Shown one piece after another: positions 41,167 through 52,453 of a stretch of 64,000 nt of DNA. Both the position numbers and the translations under genes were made by a program. Source of the stretch: Magnetospirillum aberrantis SpK (GTDB taxonomy: Bacteria > Pseudomonadota > Alphaproteobacteria > Rhodospirillales > Magnetospirillaceae). The first letter of the stretch is position 1; each line of letters begins with the position of its first letter. The stretch lies in the NCBI RefSeq assembly GCF_011022235.1, contig NZ_JAAIYP010000039.1, forward strand, positions 248,001-312,000. The letters run 5' to 3'. A model generated the notes under the pieces. The model did not search any database, was not told the DNA's origin, and saw only the letters and a list, made by a program, of their open reading frames with translations.

Positions 41167-43428
41167 ATGATGAGCGACAAGACCCCCTCCCACGATCCGC
41201 GCATGGCGGCGTTCGTCGATGGCTTGATGTCCAGGATGACGCTTGGGGAAAAGCTGGGCCAACTGAACCTCGTCACCACCAACATCCCGATCGAGCAGGA
41301 GCGCGCCGACGAAATCCGCGCCGGCCGGGTCGGCGGCATGCTGGGCGGGTTGTTTCCATGCAGCTTCGGCGTCAACGGCCCCGCCGGTTTGCGCGCGGTC
41401 CAGGAAATCGCTGTCACCGAGACCCGTCTCGGCATCCCGTTGCTGTTCGGCTATGACGTCATCCACGGCCACCAGACGGTGTTTCCCATCCCGCTGGGCC
41501 TGTCGTGCAGTTGGGACATGCGGCATGTGGAGACCGCGGCGCGTACCGCCGCGCGCGAAGCCAGCGCCAGCGGCGTCAACTGGGTGTTCTCGCCCATGGT
41601 CGACATCGGCCGCGATCCGCGCTGGGGCCGCATCGCCGAGGGTTCGGGCGAAGACCCCTATCTGGGATCGCGCATCGCCGAGGCCATGGTGCACGGCCTT
41701 CAAGGCGACGCCCTGTCCGATCCGCAAAGCGTCATGGCCTGCGTCAAACATTTCGTCGCCTATGGCGCCCCCGAGGGCGGACGCGACTACAACAACGCCG
41801 ACATGAGCCCGCAACGCCTGTACGACGTTTACCTGCCGCCATTCCAGGCGGCGGTGGCGGCGGGTGCCGCGTCGGCCATGATGTCGTTCTCGGCGGTCAA
41901 CGCCATGCCATCGCACGCCGATGCCGACCTGCTGGGAAAATTCCTCGACGGCGTGCTCAAGGTGTCGGATTTCGACGGCATCCCCGAGATGATCGCCCAC
42001 GGCCTGGGGGACGAAACCGGCGCGATCGATGAGGCCGATCCCCTTCAGACCCTGTCCGAACGGGCGCTGCGCGCCGGAGTGCAGATGGACATGATGGGCA
42101 AGGGCTACATCAGCCGCCTGGAAGGTGCGCTGGCCGCCGGCCGCGTGACCATGGAACAGGTGGATGACGCCTGCCGCGCGGTGCTTGAGACCAAGTACAA
42201 GCTGGGCCTGTTCGCCGACCCCTTCGCCCGTTTCGACGAAACCCGCGTGGCCCGCGACCTCAAGACCCCCGAGAACCGTGCCGCCGCCCGCGCGGCGGCC
42301 GCCGATTGCTGTGTGCTGCTGAAGAACGCGGGCGAACTGTTGCCGCTGGCCCGCACCGGCACCGTCGCGGTCATCGGTCCGCTGGCCGACGACCATAAGA
42401 ACATCCTGGGGCCATGGGCATTCCAGGGCGACCCGGCCGAGGCGGTCAGCGTGCTGGACGGCATCCGCGCCCAAGGCGTCGCGGTCACCCACGCCAAGGG
42501 CGCCAACTTCACCGAAGACCGCCGCATGGTCGAGTTGCTGAACTTCGCCGGCACCAAGGTAGAGTTGGACCCGCGTCCCCCAGAAGCCATGGTGGCCGAG
42601 GCGGTGGCGGCCGCCGCCGCCGCCGACGTGGTGGTGGCGGTGCTGGGCGAAGCGGCCGAGATGTCGGGCGAAGCCGCCTCGCGCATGGACATCGGCATCC
42701 CCGAGAATCAGCGCGACCTGTTGAAGGCCCTGGTCGCCACCGGCAAGCCGGTGGTGTTGGTGACCATGAACGGCCGGCCGCTGACCTTGCCGTGGGAGGC
42801 TGAACACGTTCCGGCCATCCTGGTGTCGTGGTTCGGCGGGTCCGAGGCCGGCAACGCCATCGCCGATCTTTTGTTCGGCGAGCGTGCGCCTTGTGGCCGT
42901 CTTACCACCTCGTGGCCACGCCATGTGGGCCAAGTGCCGCTGTCCTATGACCGCGCCACCACCGGACGCCCCGGCAACCCGGCCGAGGATCCGGGGAAGT
43001 ACACCACCCGCTGCTATCTGGACGGGTCGTCCCAACCGCTGTTTCCGTTCGGCTTCGGTCTGGGCACCACCAGCTTCGCCTATGGCCCGGTGGGCGTGGA
43101 CAAGACCGAGCTTGGTCCCGACGATCGCTTGACCGTGTCGGTCAACGTCACCAATACCGGCCGGCGCGCCGGGGCCGAGGTGGTGCAATTGTACCTGACC
43201 GATCCGGTCGCCAGCCAGGTGCGGCCGGGAAAACAATTGCGAGGATTCGAGAAGGTGTGGCTAGAGCCCGGTCAGTCCCGGACGGTATCCTTTGCCTTGA
43301 CCACCCGCGACCTGGAGTTCCACGACGCCCAATTGCGCCGGGTGTGGGAAGCGGGGAAATTCGTCATCGGCGTCGGCCCCAACTCGGCCGAACTGGATTC
43401 CGTCACGGTGCGATGGAACAAGGGCTGA
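41167..43428 (+). CDS. glycoside hydrolase family 3 beta-glucosidase homologue
   Basis: 753 residues without a signal peptide. The GH3 N domain has NLVTTNIPI, LLFGYDVIHGHQTVFPIPLG, FSPMVDIGRDPRWGRIAEGS and VKHFVAYGAPEGGRDYN. The putative nucleophile is Asp268 in KVSDFDGIPE. The C domain (VAVIGPLADDHKNILGPWAF) and fibronectin III-like domain (VSVNVTNTGRRAGAEVVQLY) follow. Compared with BglX-type enzymes, the segment before the nucleophile is about five residues short (LLGKFLDGVLKVSD lacks the usual REEWGF-like piece). It may act on cytoplasmic glucosides. Confidence 0.85.
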   Translation: MMSDKTPSHDPRMAAFVDGLMSRMTLGEKLGQLNLVTTNIPIEQERADEIRAGRVGGMLGGLFPCSFGVNGPAGLRAVQEIAVTETRLGIPLLFGYDVIHGHQTVFPIPLGLSCSWDMRHVETAARTAAREASASGVNWVFSPMVDIGRDPRWGRIAEGSGEDPYLGSRIAEAMVHGLQGDALSDPQSVMACVKHFVAYGAPEGGRDYNNADMSPQRLYDVYLPPFQAAVAAGAASAMMSFSAVNAMPSHADADLLGKFLDGVLKVSDFDGIPEMIAHGLGDETGAIDEADPLQTLSERALRAGVQMDMMGKGYISRLEGALAAGRVTMEQVDDACRAVLETKYKLGLFADPFARFDETRVARDLKTPENRAAARAAAADCCVLLKNAGELLPLARTGTVAVIGPLADDHKNILGPWAFQGDPAEAVSVLDGIRAQGVAVTHAKGANFTEDRRMVELLNFAGTKVELDPRPPEAMVAEAVAAAAAADVVVAVLGEAAEMSGEAASRMDIGIPENQRDLLKALVATGKPVVLVTMNGRPLTLPWEAEHVPAILVSWFGGSEAGNAIADLLFGERAPCGRLTTSWPRHVGQVPLSYDRATTGRPGNPAEDPGKYTTRCYLDGSSQPLFPFGFGLGTTSFAYGPVGVDKTELGPDDRLTVSVNVTNTGRRAGAEVVQLYLTDPVASQVRPGKQLRGFEKVWLEPGQSRTVSFALTTRDLEFHDAQLRRVWEAGKFVIGVGPNSAELDSVTVRWNKG

Positions 43429-43440
43429 GCAATTGGCCAG

Positions 43441-43471
43441 GAAACTGGGGAAACGCTATTTCCCCAGTTTC
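43441..43471. terminator. bidirectional terminator between bglX-like and PotF-like genes
   Basis: A perfect 13-base stem GAAACTGGGGAAA/TTTCCCCAGTTTC with a five-base loop between two convergent genes. It overlaps the last codons of the minus-strand gene. Confidence 0.7.
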
Positions 43472-44490
43472 TCGCGCAGCGCCGTCCACAGGGCTTCCTG
43501 GCGCGACTCGGCGGCGTTGTCGCAATAGGTGAAGAAATCCAGCGACGACGACAGCGGCGTGACGATCTCGGGAGCCGAAGCCAGTTCGGCATCCATGTGT
43601 TGTTCCGACCCGCGCACCATGTTGGCGTAGCCGTTGTAGTTGCTTTCCAGGGCGGCGATCTCGGGGCGCATCATGAACGACAGGAAGCGCAGGGCGTCGA
43701 CCCGGTTAGGCGCCCCCTTCGGCACGACCAGGACGTCGGTCCACACCAACGATCCCTCGCGCGGATAGGCGTAACGCAGGCTGGGTCGCTTTTGCCGGGC
43801 CTTGAGCGCGTCGCCGTTCCACGCCACCCCCAGCGCATACTGGCCCGAGGCCAGTTCGTCGACGATGGTGTCGATGGTCGCGATGGGATAGCGGCGCAGC
43901 ATGGGCACCAGCACTTCCTCGGCCCGGACCATGTGCTCGGGCCGGGTCGAACACCGCGGCAGGTTCAGCCAGACCAGGGCCAGTTGGATCATGTCGTAAC
44001 CGCTGTCGAGCAGCAGAATGCGGCCGGCGATTTCCGGCGGCGGGTCGAACAGCAGTTTCAGGCTGTCGGGGTCACCCTTGTAGACCGTGGTGTCGACGAC
44101 GAAGGCGGTGGTTCCCCAGGCATGGGGCACGGCATATTCGTTGCGCGGATCAAGCGAGCGCGAACGCCACAGATCCTCGACGTTCCAGAAATTGGGCAGA
44201 CGGTCCACCTGCACCCGTTCCAACAGCCGGCGGTCCACCAGTTCACGCAACTGGAAATCGGCCGGCACCGCGATGTCATAGCCGGATGCCCCGGTTTCCA
44301 GCGGCCGCATCAGTTCGGCATAGCCGGTGACGGTATCGACCTGGACCCGGACGCCGGTTTCCTTCTCGAAACGCTCCACCACCTCGGGCGAAAGGTAGGA
44401 CGACCAGGCGAGGACCCTGATCTCGGCGGCCGAGGCGGGAAAGGCGAACGCCGTGACGCATAAAGCGACGGCCCATCCTCGGATGTCCAT
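43456..44490 (-). CDS. PotF/PotD-like periplasmic polyamine-binding protein
   Basis: 344 residues. The signal peptide ends FPASAAEIRV. The mature protein starts IRVLAWSSYLSPEVVERFEK with ETGVRVQVDTV, then YDIAVPADFQLRELVDRRLL and VPHAWGTTAFVVDTTVYKG, the family 1-type binding protein of spermidine/putrescine transporters. No potGHI genes are adjacent. It could serve a transporter elsewhere or a signalling protein. Confidence 0.85.
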   Translation of the reverse strand: MDIRGWAVALCVTAFAFPASAAEIRVLAWSSYLSPEVVERFEKETGVRVQVDTVTGYAELMRPLETGASGYDIAVPADFQLRELVDRRLLERVQVDRLPNFWNVEDLWRSRSLDPRNEYAVPHAWGTTAFVVDTTVYKGDPDSLKLLFDPPPEIAGRILLLDSGYDMIQLALVWLNLPRCSTRPEHMVRAEEVLVPMLRRYPIATIDTIVDELASGQYALGVAWNGDALKARQKRPSLRYAYPREGSLVWTDVLVVPKGAPNRVDALRFLSFMMRPEIAALESNYNGYANMVRGSEQHMDAELASAPEIVTPLSSSLDFFTYCDNAAESRQEALWTALREKLGK

Positions 44491-44617
44491 GCCCCCTCCC
44501 TGTGTTTTCCCCGTCTCACCTCGGACTGTATCTTACCTCAGGATGCGCCCGCCGTCACAATCTCGCCACCACTTGCACCTAAACCCGCCATCGGAAGCGT
44601 GTTAAACCTCGGCCACC

Positions 44618-45901
44618 ATGGAAGTCCACAACACCCAACTTACCGCCGCCGCCCTGGTCGCCCTGGTCGCCTTGCTGTGCGGCGTGGTCATGACCCGCTT
44701 CCGGCAACCGGCCATCGTCGGCTACATCCTGGCCGGCGTGGTGCTGGGACCGGGCGGTTTCGCGCTGGTGTCCAACCGCGACGCCATCGGCACCCTGGCA
44801 GAGTTCGGGGTGCTGATGCTGCTGTTCGTGATCGGCGTCGAACTGGATTTGCGCCGCTTTGTCCAGGGATGGCGGGTGGCGCTGTTCACCACCGTCATCC
44901 AGATCGCCGGGTCGGTGGGCACAGCACTTTTGCTGCGTCAGTTCCTGGGCTGGAGTTTCGGCCTGTCCATGGTGCTGGGGTTCGCCGTGGCGGTGTCGTC
45001 CACCGCCGTGGTGATCAAGATGCTGGAAAGCGCCGGCCAGTTGGACAAGCCGGTCGGGCGCACCATCATCGGCATCCTGATCGCCCAGGACATGGCGGTG
45101 GTGCCCATGATGCTGTTCCTGGGGGGACTTGAGCGCAAGGGCATCGTGCCGCTCGACATCATCAAGGTGGTGTTCTCGGTGGTGTTCCTGGTGGTGCTGT
45201 TCTGGTTGCTGCTGCGCCAGAAACTGCGGCTTCCCATCACCGAGCGCCTGGCCCGCTCGCCCGAATTGGGGCCGCTGGCGGCCCTGGCCTGGTGTTTCGG
45301 CGCAGCCACCTTGTCGGGTCTGATGGATTTGTCGCCGGCCTATGGCGCCTTCCTGGCCGGGGTGATGATCGGCAACTCGCCCCAGCGCGAAACCGTGCTG
45401 CGCCATGCGGCACCGGTGCAGGCGGTATTGCTGATGGTGTTCTTCCTGTCCATCGGGTTGCTGCTGGACTTCACCTTCATCTGGAAGAACCTGGGGCACG
45501 TCCTGACCCTGTTGCTGATGGTCACCTTGTTCAAGACCATACTGAACGTCGCGGCCCTGCGCCTGTTGGGCCAGGACTGGCGCAACGCCACCTTCGCCGG
45601 CGTCGCCCTGGCCCAGGTGGGCGAGTTCAGCTTCCTGCTGGCCGAGGTGGGCAAGGCCGGACGCCTGATCACCGCCACCGAGACCCGGCTGGTGGTGGCG
45701 GTGACCGTGCTGTCGCTGGTGTTGTCGCCGTTCTGGCTGTTCACCATGCGCCGGCTGAGCCATGTGGCCGACACCAACCTGCGCGGTCTGTTGGCCGCGC
45801 TTTACGGGCGCGAGGCTTCGGCCGTCGTCGGCGTTCTGGCCAAAAGCCGCCGCAAGATGCTGCCCTTCCACAAAAGCGGAGACAAAGACACCGATGCCTG
45901 A
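44618..45901 (+). CDS. CPA2-family monovalent cation/proton antiporter
   Basis: 427 residues with about 12 membrane helices. It opens [20 protein letters not shown] and continues [34 protein letters not shown] and [15 protein letters not shown], the KefB/KefC core. The usual C-terminal TrkA-N regulatory domain is absent; only a short basic tail follows the last helix. It exchanges K+ or Na+ for protons in the inner membrane. Overlaps the start of rnhB by eight bases. Confidence 0.92.
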   Translation: MEVHNTQLTAAALVALVALLCGVVMTRFRQPAIVGYILAGVVLGPGGFALVSNRDAIGTLAEFGVLMLLFVIGVELDLRRFVQGWRVALFTTVIQIAGSVGTALLLRQFLGWSFGLSMVLGFAVAVSSTAVVIKMLESAGQLDKPVGRTIIGILIAQDMAVVPMMLFLGGLERKGIVPLDIIKVVFSVVFLVVLFWLLLRQKLRLPITERLARSPELGPLAALAWCFGAATLSGLMDLSPAYGAFLAGVMIGNSPQRETVLRHAAPVQAVLLMVFFLSIGLLLDFTFIWKNLGHVLTLLLMVTLFKTILNVAALRLLGQDWRNATFAGVALAQVGEFSFLLAEVGKAGRLITATETRLVVAVTVLSLVLSPFWLFTMRRLSHVADTNLRGLLAALYGREASAVVGVLAKSRRKMLPFHKSGDKDTDA

Positions 45902-46499
45902 CCTGTCCCTGGAACGCGGTTTGGCCGGCTTGGTCGCCGGCATCGACGAAGTGGGGCGCGGCCCGTTGGCCGGACCGGTGGTCGCCGCCGCCGTGATCAT
46001 CGACCCCGCCACCCTGCCGGCCCGTCTGGCGGAACAACTGGACGATTCCAAGAAGCTGTCGGCCAAGAAGCGCGAGACGCTGGCCGAACTGGTTCTGGAA
46101 AGTTGTGTCCACGGCTTCGGCGAAGCCAGCGTCGCCGAGATCGACCGTCTCAACATCCTGAAGGCCACCTTCCTGGCCATGCGTCGGGCGCTCGACGCCT
46201 TGGGCCGGCCGGTGGACCACGTCCTGGTGGACGGCAACCAGACACCGCCACTGGGCGTTCCCCTCACCTGCGTCGTCGGTGGCGATGGCTTGTCGCTGTC
46301 CATCGCCGCCGCGTCGGTGATCGCCAAGGTGCGGCGCGACCGCCTGATGGCCGAGCTTGCCCGTCAGTTTCCCGGCTACGGTTGGGAAAAGAACGCCGGC
46401 TACGGGACCGCCGCCCACATGGCGGCACTGCGGGAAAAAGGGCCGACACCGCACCACCGCACCAGCTTCGCCCCCATCGCCCAACTCAACCTGTTGTAG
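45894..46499 (+). CDS. rnhB: ribonuclease HII
   Basis: 201 residues. Catalytic acids lie in [20 protein letters not shown] (Asp-Glu), [12 protein letters not shown] and the [13 protein letters not shown] block; [20 protein letters not shown] is the family signature. It removes ribonucleotides from DNA and RNA primers. The ATG at 45894 lies in the tail of the antiporter gene, suggesting co-transcription. ccrM follows after a 115-base regulatory gap. Confidence 0.97.
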   Translation: MPDLSLERGLAGLVAGIDEVGRGPLAGPVVAAAVIIDPATLPARLAEQLDDSKKLSAKKRETLAELVLESCVHGFGEASVAEIDRLNILKATFLAMRRALDALGRPVDHVLVDGNQTPPLGVPLTCVVGGDGLSLSIAAASVIAKVRRDRLMAELARQFPGYGWEKNAGYGTAAHMAALREKGPTPHHRTSFAPIAQLNLL

Positions 46500-46543
46500 G
46501 CCAGCGCCGCGAAAAACCGCGCAATTTGTGTCGGACACGCTCA

Positions 46544-47870
<1,327 letters not shown>

Positions 47871-47973
47871 TGATCGGTGGTGGGATGGCGGCGTTGAAGA
47901 TTGTGCGGGGCGCTGGCGGATTATGTTGGCTGGTGGGGCTGGTGCTCATCGGTTCTTTTGCCGACAGGGCGCG

Positions 47974-48864
47974 ATGAAGATCGCCAAGGATGTTGTGGTC
48001 ACCTTGCGCCAGCGGGTGACGGATTTGGACGGCGCCGTGGTGGATGATGGCGCTGAACCGGTCAGCTATCTCCACGGCGGCTATCATGATATTTTCGACA
48101 GGATCGAGAGTGCGCTGGACGGCAAAAGCGTTGGCGACGAGGTCTCGGTGCGTCTGGAGCCCAAGGAAGCCTTTGGGGAATACGACCCGGAACAGGTTGT
48201 TGTCGCTGGCTTTGACCAGTTCACCAACCCGCCCCAGCCGGGTGAGATGGTCGAACGCGGGGGCGAGCTTTATCGGGTGGTCGAACTCCGCGACGATTCT
48301 GTCGTATTGGACGGCAATCATCCTTTCGCCGGTTTGCACCTGATCTTCCAGGGTGAAGTGCAGGATGTCCGTCCCGCTCGCGCCGAAGAAATAACGCGAA
48401 TAGCAAAGAGCGTTACTGTCGAAATCAGCCGTTTGCGTGCCATCAAGATGGCCACCATCCATCTGTTGGGCGTACCGATTGTCCTGACCATTGTTGCGGG
48501 CACGCTCAGCGAAGCCATGGGGGGAGGACTGCTTCTCTACCTTGCGCTGATGTTCGTTGTTGCCGTGCTGCTCTCTGCGCTGTGGAGCGGCGGGCGTTAT
48601 GTCCGCGAGGCGTTTCGTGGGGGCGAAGTGCTGCGCATTGACGTCAAAGGACTCTATTGGCGGGATTTTGGCTCTCCGGTGACCTGGGAGGAAATCGCCA
48701 AGGTCCAGTTCACGGACGGTATGGGGGAGGATGCCTGGTATTCGGTCGCGCTGACGGACGGCCGTAACTTCAAGCTGGACGCCAGCATCCTGTCAGTCGA
48801 GACCAGCCAGGTTTCATGGTTGCTGGCCCATTACCTGCCAGCCACGAAGCTGAAAGGGATTTAA
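47974..48864 (+). CDS. SlyD-like prolyl isomerase fused to a membrane/PH-like domain
   Basis: 296 residues from the ATG at 47974. Residues 1-155 are an FKBP/SlyD-type domain: TLRQRVTDLDGAVVDDGAEP, DIFDRIESALDGKSVGDEVS, LEPKEAFGEYDPEQ and VVLDGNHPFAGLHLIFQGEV. Residues about 175-220 hold two membrane helices (LLGVPIVLTIVAGTL and LLLYLALMFVVAVLLSALW). The last 75 (GEVLRIDVKGLYWRDFGSPV, VTWEEIAKVQF) look like a bacterial PH-type domain. SlyD normally ends in a His-rich metal tail, absent here. IS remnants lie on both sides, and composition seems less GC-rich. Confidence 0.75.
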   Translation: MKIAKDVVVTLRQRVTDLDGAVVDDGAEPVSYLHGGYHDIFDRIESALDGKSVGDEVSVRLEPKEAFGEYDPEQVVVAGFDQFTNPPQPGEMVERGGELYRVVELRDDSVVLDGNHPFAGLHLIFQGEVQDVRPARAEEITRIAKSVTVEISRLRAIKMATIHLLGVPIVLTIVAGTLSEAMGGGLLLYLALMFVVAVLLSALWSGGRYVREAFRGGEVLRIDVKGLYWRDFGSPVTWEEIAKVQFTDGMGEDAWYSVALTDGRNFKLDASILSVETSQVSWLLAHYLPATKLKGI

Positions 48865-48930
48865 AACAAAAAAGGCCCCATATGAGCCTGTGTGAAAACC
48901 GGATTCACACCGCCCTTTAGCCGAGAGAGA

Positions 48931-48961
48931 ATGCCCGAGGCGTAGGCTTCGGGCATTTTTT
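48931..48961 (+). terminator. intrinsic terminator after the SlyD-fusion gene
   Basis: ATGCCCGA pairs with TCGGGCAT over GGCGTAGGCT and is followed by TTTTT. Confidence 0.85.
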
Positions 48962-48994
48962 CATGGCGGGCTACATCGAAGGGCGGTCGCGGGA

Positions 48995-49132
48995 TCAGCC
49001 GACCCGCAGCACGTAAAGCATGCCGTTGATGGAACGGCGGTTGTCATGGGCGGGGCGACAGCCGCGCCCCCGCTCGGCGGGCAGCAGAACCCCGATGATG
49101 CCCCATTCCTCGTCCGTCAGATCGCCGCGCAT
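48995..49132 (-). pseudogene. remnant of an IS5-family transposase (N terminus)
   Basis: Starts MRGDLTDEEWGIIGVLLPAE and continues RGRGCRPAHDNRRSINGMLY then VLRVG-stop, the standard N terminus of IS5/ISL2-type transposases. The following codons after the stop (SRDRPS) resemble the next conserved part (APWRDLP), so a point change or small deletion killed the frame. The catalytic domain is gone. Confidence 0.85.
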
Positions 49133-49212
49133 GTCACTGGTCTCCGCAAAGACCAGGGTTGAGTCACGTCCTCGCGCGTTTGGGAACCCCCTTTGTCAAC
49201 AGGGCCTCGCTT

Positions 49213-50124
49213 CTACCACCCTTCTTCGGACCGCCGCTGTCCGGCGAAGCGTTCGGCCAGGAAGTCCAGGAACACCCGGACCTTGGCCGACAGGTGGGCT
49301 CGCTGCAAATAGACAGCGTAGATGTCGGAATCGCTGCCCGACCATTCAGGCAGCACCCGCACCAGTTCACCGCTGCGCAGGTACGACGCCACATCCCATT
49401 GCGACCGCAGCACGATACCGTGACCGGACAAGGCCCAGTCCACGGCGATTTCGCCATGGTTGACGGCAAGACGCCCGGCGACCTTGACGCTTTGCTGGGC
49501 GTTGCCCGAGACCAATTGCCAGATGTTGTAGGCGCCGAACGATTCACGGATGACGATGCATTGATGGGCCGCCAGATCGCGCGGTTCCAAGGGTGGCGGA
49601 TGCCGCGCCAAATAGGCCGGCGAGGCACACAAATAGCGACGGTTGGCGGCGATCTTGCGCGTCAGTTGGCCGGTGTCGGTGCCCAGCCCGAAACGGATGC
49701 TGACGTCGACACCTTCCGCCGCCAGATCCTGCGGCTTGTCGGAAAGGTGCAAGATCACCTCGACTTCTGGATAAAGCTGAGCGAAATCGGCCAGCGTCGG
49801 TGCCAGATGACGGCGGCCGAAGCCGAAGCCGGCGTTGACCCGCAACAGCCCGCGCGGCGCGGCGCCCCCCGCCGTCAATTCGCGCTCCAACTGCTCCAAC
49901 TCGTCCAGGATGCGTCGGCCTTCCTCAAGATAGCGCTCGCCCTCGGCGGTCAGGCTTTGCCGACGGGTGGTGCGATTGAGCAGCCGCACCCCCAGACGCG
50001 CCTCGAGCGCGGCCAGACGCCGGCTGACGGCGGGCGCGGTGACCCCAAGATCCTGGGCCGCCGCCGCCAGGGTGGAACGGCGCGTCAAGGCGACGAAAAA
50101 GGCAAGGTCCGAAGTGCTTTCCAT
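49213..50124 (-). CDS. LysR-family transcriptional regulator (AaeR/DsdC-like group)
   Basis: 303 residues. The HTH is FVALTRRSTLAAAAQDLGVT with APAVSRRLAALEARLGVRLL, then NRTTRRQSLTAEGERYLEEG, typical of the large TTRR subgroup; the effector domain begins GLLRVNAGFGFGRRHLAPTL. It is transcribed divergently from the TSUP permease gene 111 bases away, which it probably controls. Confidence 0.93.
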   Translation of the reverse strand: MESTSDLAFFVALTRRSTLAAAAQDLGVTAPAVSRRLAALEARLGVRLLNRTTRRQSLTAEGERYLEEGRRILDELEQLERELTAGGAAPRGLLRVNAGFGFGRRHLAPTLADFAQLYPEVEVILHLSDKPQDLAAEGVDVSIRFGLGTDTGQLTRKIAANRRYLCASPAYLARHPPPLEPRDLAAHQCIVIRESFGAYNIWQLVSGNAQQSVKVAGRLAVNHGEIAVDWALSGHGIVLRSQWDVASYLRSGELVRVLPEWSGSDSDIYAVYLQRAHLSAKVRVFLDFLAERFAGQRRSEEGW

Positions 50125-50235
50125 GGCGACATACTATTGCGTAAAACGCACGAGTAACTGGATCATAGCGGCATTTAACCAGATTCTCGGCAACAATATC
50201 CTGTCATCGAACGACCACTTTCGGCGACACCCGCG

Positions 50236-50985
50236 ATGGACATCCTGTTTCCCTGGCTGGGCGCCCTGGCGCTCGGCGCGATCCTTGGTTTTTTCGGCGG
50301 CGTGTTCGGCATCGGCGGCGGCATCATCGCCATTCCCATCCTGGTGCTGGGATACGGCATGGAACAGGCCACCGCCCAAGGAACGGCGCTGGTGATGATG
50401 GTGCCCAACCTGGTGTTGGCGTGGTGGCGTTATACCCGCCACAATCCCACCGGCCTGAGCGGCGGCACCGTGGCGGTGGCGGCGGTGGCGACCCTGACCA
50501 CCTGGGGCGCCGCCTATCTGGCCCACGACCTGGACCCCGAACTGCTGCGTCTGCTGTTCGCCGGCTTCCTGATGGTTCTTGGCCTGGGACAATGGCCGGC
50601 CAGGACCGAGAACGCGCGGCCCCGCCTGTCGGCGCGATGGATGCCGCTGGTGGGATTGGCCGGCGGCGGCAGCATGGGATTGTTGGGCATCGGCGGCGGT
50701 CTGGTGGCGACGCCGTTCCTGACCGGTCTGTTCGGCCTGGGTCAGCGGGCGGCGCAAAGTATCGCCCTGGCCCTGGTGACGCCCAGCGCCGGCGCCGCCC
50801 TGTGGGGTTATGCCCGCCATCAAAGCGTCGACTGGCCGTTGGGTGCGGCGCTGGCGGCGGGCGGAATCGTCACCGTGTCGGCCGGAGTCGCCCTGGCCCA
50901 CACTTTTTCCGAACGGGCCTTGCGCCGCGCCTTCGGCATCATGCTGGTGGCGACCGGCGCGATTCTGATCGCCAGGGCCCAATAA
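50236..50985 (+). CDS. TSUP family (TauE/SafE) membrane permease
   Basis: 249 residues, about eight helices. The internal duplication is visible: FGGVFGIGGGIIAIPILVLG in the first half and GGGSMGLLGIGGGLVATPFL in the second, the TSUP signature. Family members export or import sulfonates, sulfite or other organic anions. The adjacent divergent LysR gene suggests substrate-induced control. The substrate cannot be told. Confidence 0.92.
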   Translation: MDILFPWLGALALGAILGFFGGVFGIGGGIIAIPILVLGYGMEQATAQGTALVMMVPNLVLAWWRYTRHNPTGLSGGTVAVAAVATLTTWGAAYLAHDLDPELLRLLFAGFLMVLGLGQWPARTENARPRLSARWMPLVGLAGGGSMGLLGIGGGLVATPFLTGLFGLGQRAAQSIALALVTPSAGAALWGYARHQSVDWPLGAALAAGGIVTVSAGVALAHTFSERALRRAFGIMLVATGAILIARAQ

Positions 50986-51399
<414 letters not shown>

Positions 51400-51477
51400 A
51401 AGACCACAAAATACCCGTGGTTGCGGCCGGCGCCGATTTGGGCATGATCCAGGTCATGACCTGACGGCGGTGCCACC

Positions 51478-51792
51478 GTGATCGAAATCCGCGTTCCCAA
51501 GTTCCCCGAATGCGCCGAACCCTGCGGCGCCTGTTTCACCGCCGACGACAAACTGGACGTGTTCGTCGCCGCCGTGCTGGTACGGGCGGGCGACACGGTC
51601 GAGGAAGACGACGTGCTGGCCGAGGTGGAAACCAACAAGACCACCATCGAGGTGACCGCGCCTTGCGCCGGCACCGTGCGCGAAGTCCTGGTCAGGAACG
51701 CCGATTCGGTCACCGAGGACAGCCTGTTGCTGATCCTGGACGATCAGCCCGCCGCCTTGGGGCATGATACGACACCGTCCGCCGCCAGGTAA
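51478..51792 (+). CDS. stand-alone biotinyl/lipoyl-attachment domain protein
   Basis: 104 residues from a GTG. A single lipoyl-type domain: VPKFPECAEPCGACFTADDK, LVRAGDTVEEDDVLAEVETN, then KTTIEVTAPCAGTVREVLVR. The ETNKTTIE turn has the Lys for lipoylation. A three-Cys stretch CAEPCGAC near the start is unusual. No E1, E3 or acyltransferase gene is near. It may be a swinging-arm carrier for an enzyme encoded elsewhere. The 3' end overlaps the convergent lipoprotein gene by 49 bases. Confidence 0.8.
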   Translation: MIEIRVPKFPECAEPCGACFTADDKLDVFVAAVLVRAGDTVEEDDVLAEVETNKTTIEVTAPCAGTVREVLVRNADSVTEDSLLLILDDQPAALGHDTTPSAAR

Positions 51793-52313
51793 TCCAGCAG
51801 GGCGTGGGCGAAATTGTCGCTTTTCTCCGCCGTCGTATAGATCTGCAAGCCATTGCTGCCATGCACATTGATCTCGCTGCCCCAGACGCGGGACATGGCT
51901 TTGCGTTCGAACAACGAGACGGCATAGTTGTTGCCCGCCTCGCCCCGACGGCCACCCATGAACGCCTCGGCGAGACGCGCCCCTTTGTTCGAAGCGTCGC
52001 TCAGGACCAGGATGGCATCCACATCCGCAGTGGTGCTGTTGGCGAATTCCGCCGGGAAACCGTCAAAGGATACCCCGCCCCGCATGACCACCCGCGCCTG
52101 GACGCCACATCGCGCCAACCCGACGGTCACCGCATTGGCAAGCCGCTGGTTGTCCAGCAACGCCGAATCGTACGGCAAGTAATATGCCACCAGCATGGAT
52201 TTCGGCTGAACCCGATAGGACGGGTCCACGAACGTCTCGGACAACGTGGTGGACTTGCAGCCGGCAAGCAGAAAGCCCCCCAAACCCAGCATAACAATGG
52301 CGATGCGACGCAT
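51744..52313 (-). CDS. lipoprotein, unknown function
   Basis: 189 residues with a lipobox (MRRIAIVMLGLGGFLLAGCK), so membrane-anchored. The mature part has a domain beginning MLVAYYLPYDSALLDNQRLA, a predicted alpha/beta sheet alternation, and ends HALLDYLAADGVVSCPK. No known motif, but the arrangement resembles small periplasmic proteins with a nucleotide-binding-like fold. A start at 52325 is possible; the one chosen has AGGT upstream. Confidence 0.75.
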   Translation of the reverse strand: MRRIAIVMLGLGGFLLAGCKSTTLSETFVDPSYRVQPKSMLVAYYLPYDSALLDNQRLANAVTVGLARCGVQARVVMRGGVSFDGFPAEFANSTTADVDAILVLSDASNKGARLAEAFMGGRRGEAGNNYAVSLFERKAMSRVWGSEINVHGSNGLQIYTTAEKSDNFAHALLDYLAADGVVSCPKAAG

Positions 52314-52453
52314 AGGTGACCTCAATCAATAATAGTCGGCACACTGTCGCGACACGGCGACGCGCCTGTCAACGTGACCGGTGGAATGATTGACCTGAAC
52401 GTCCTGCGGGCTTAGGGTTCCGCTCTTTCCCTAATTGTCAGAGTACCCTGATC

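Noticed and set aside
44579-46327. A 582-codon minus-strand frame
   Set aside because: It is antisense to the antiporter and rnhB genes and His/Gln-rich with no known fold.
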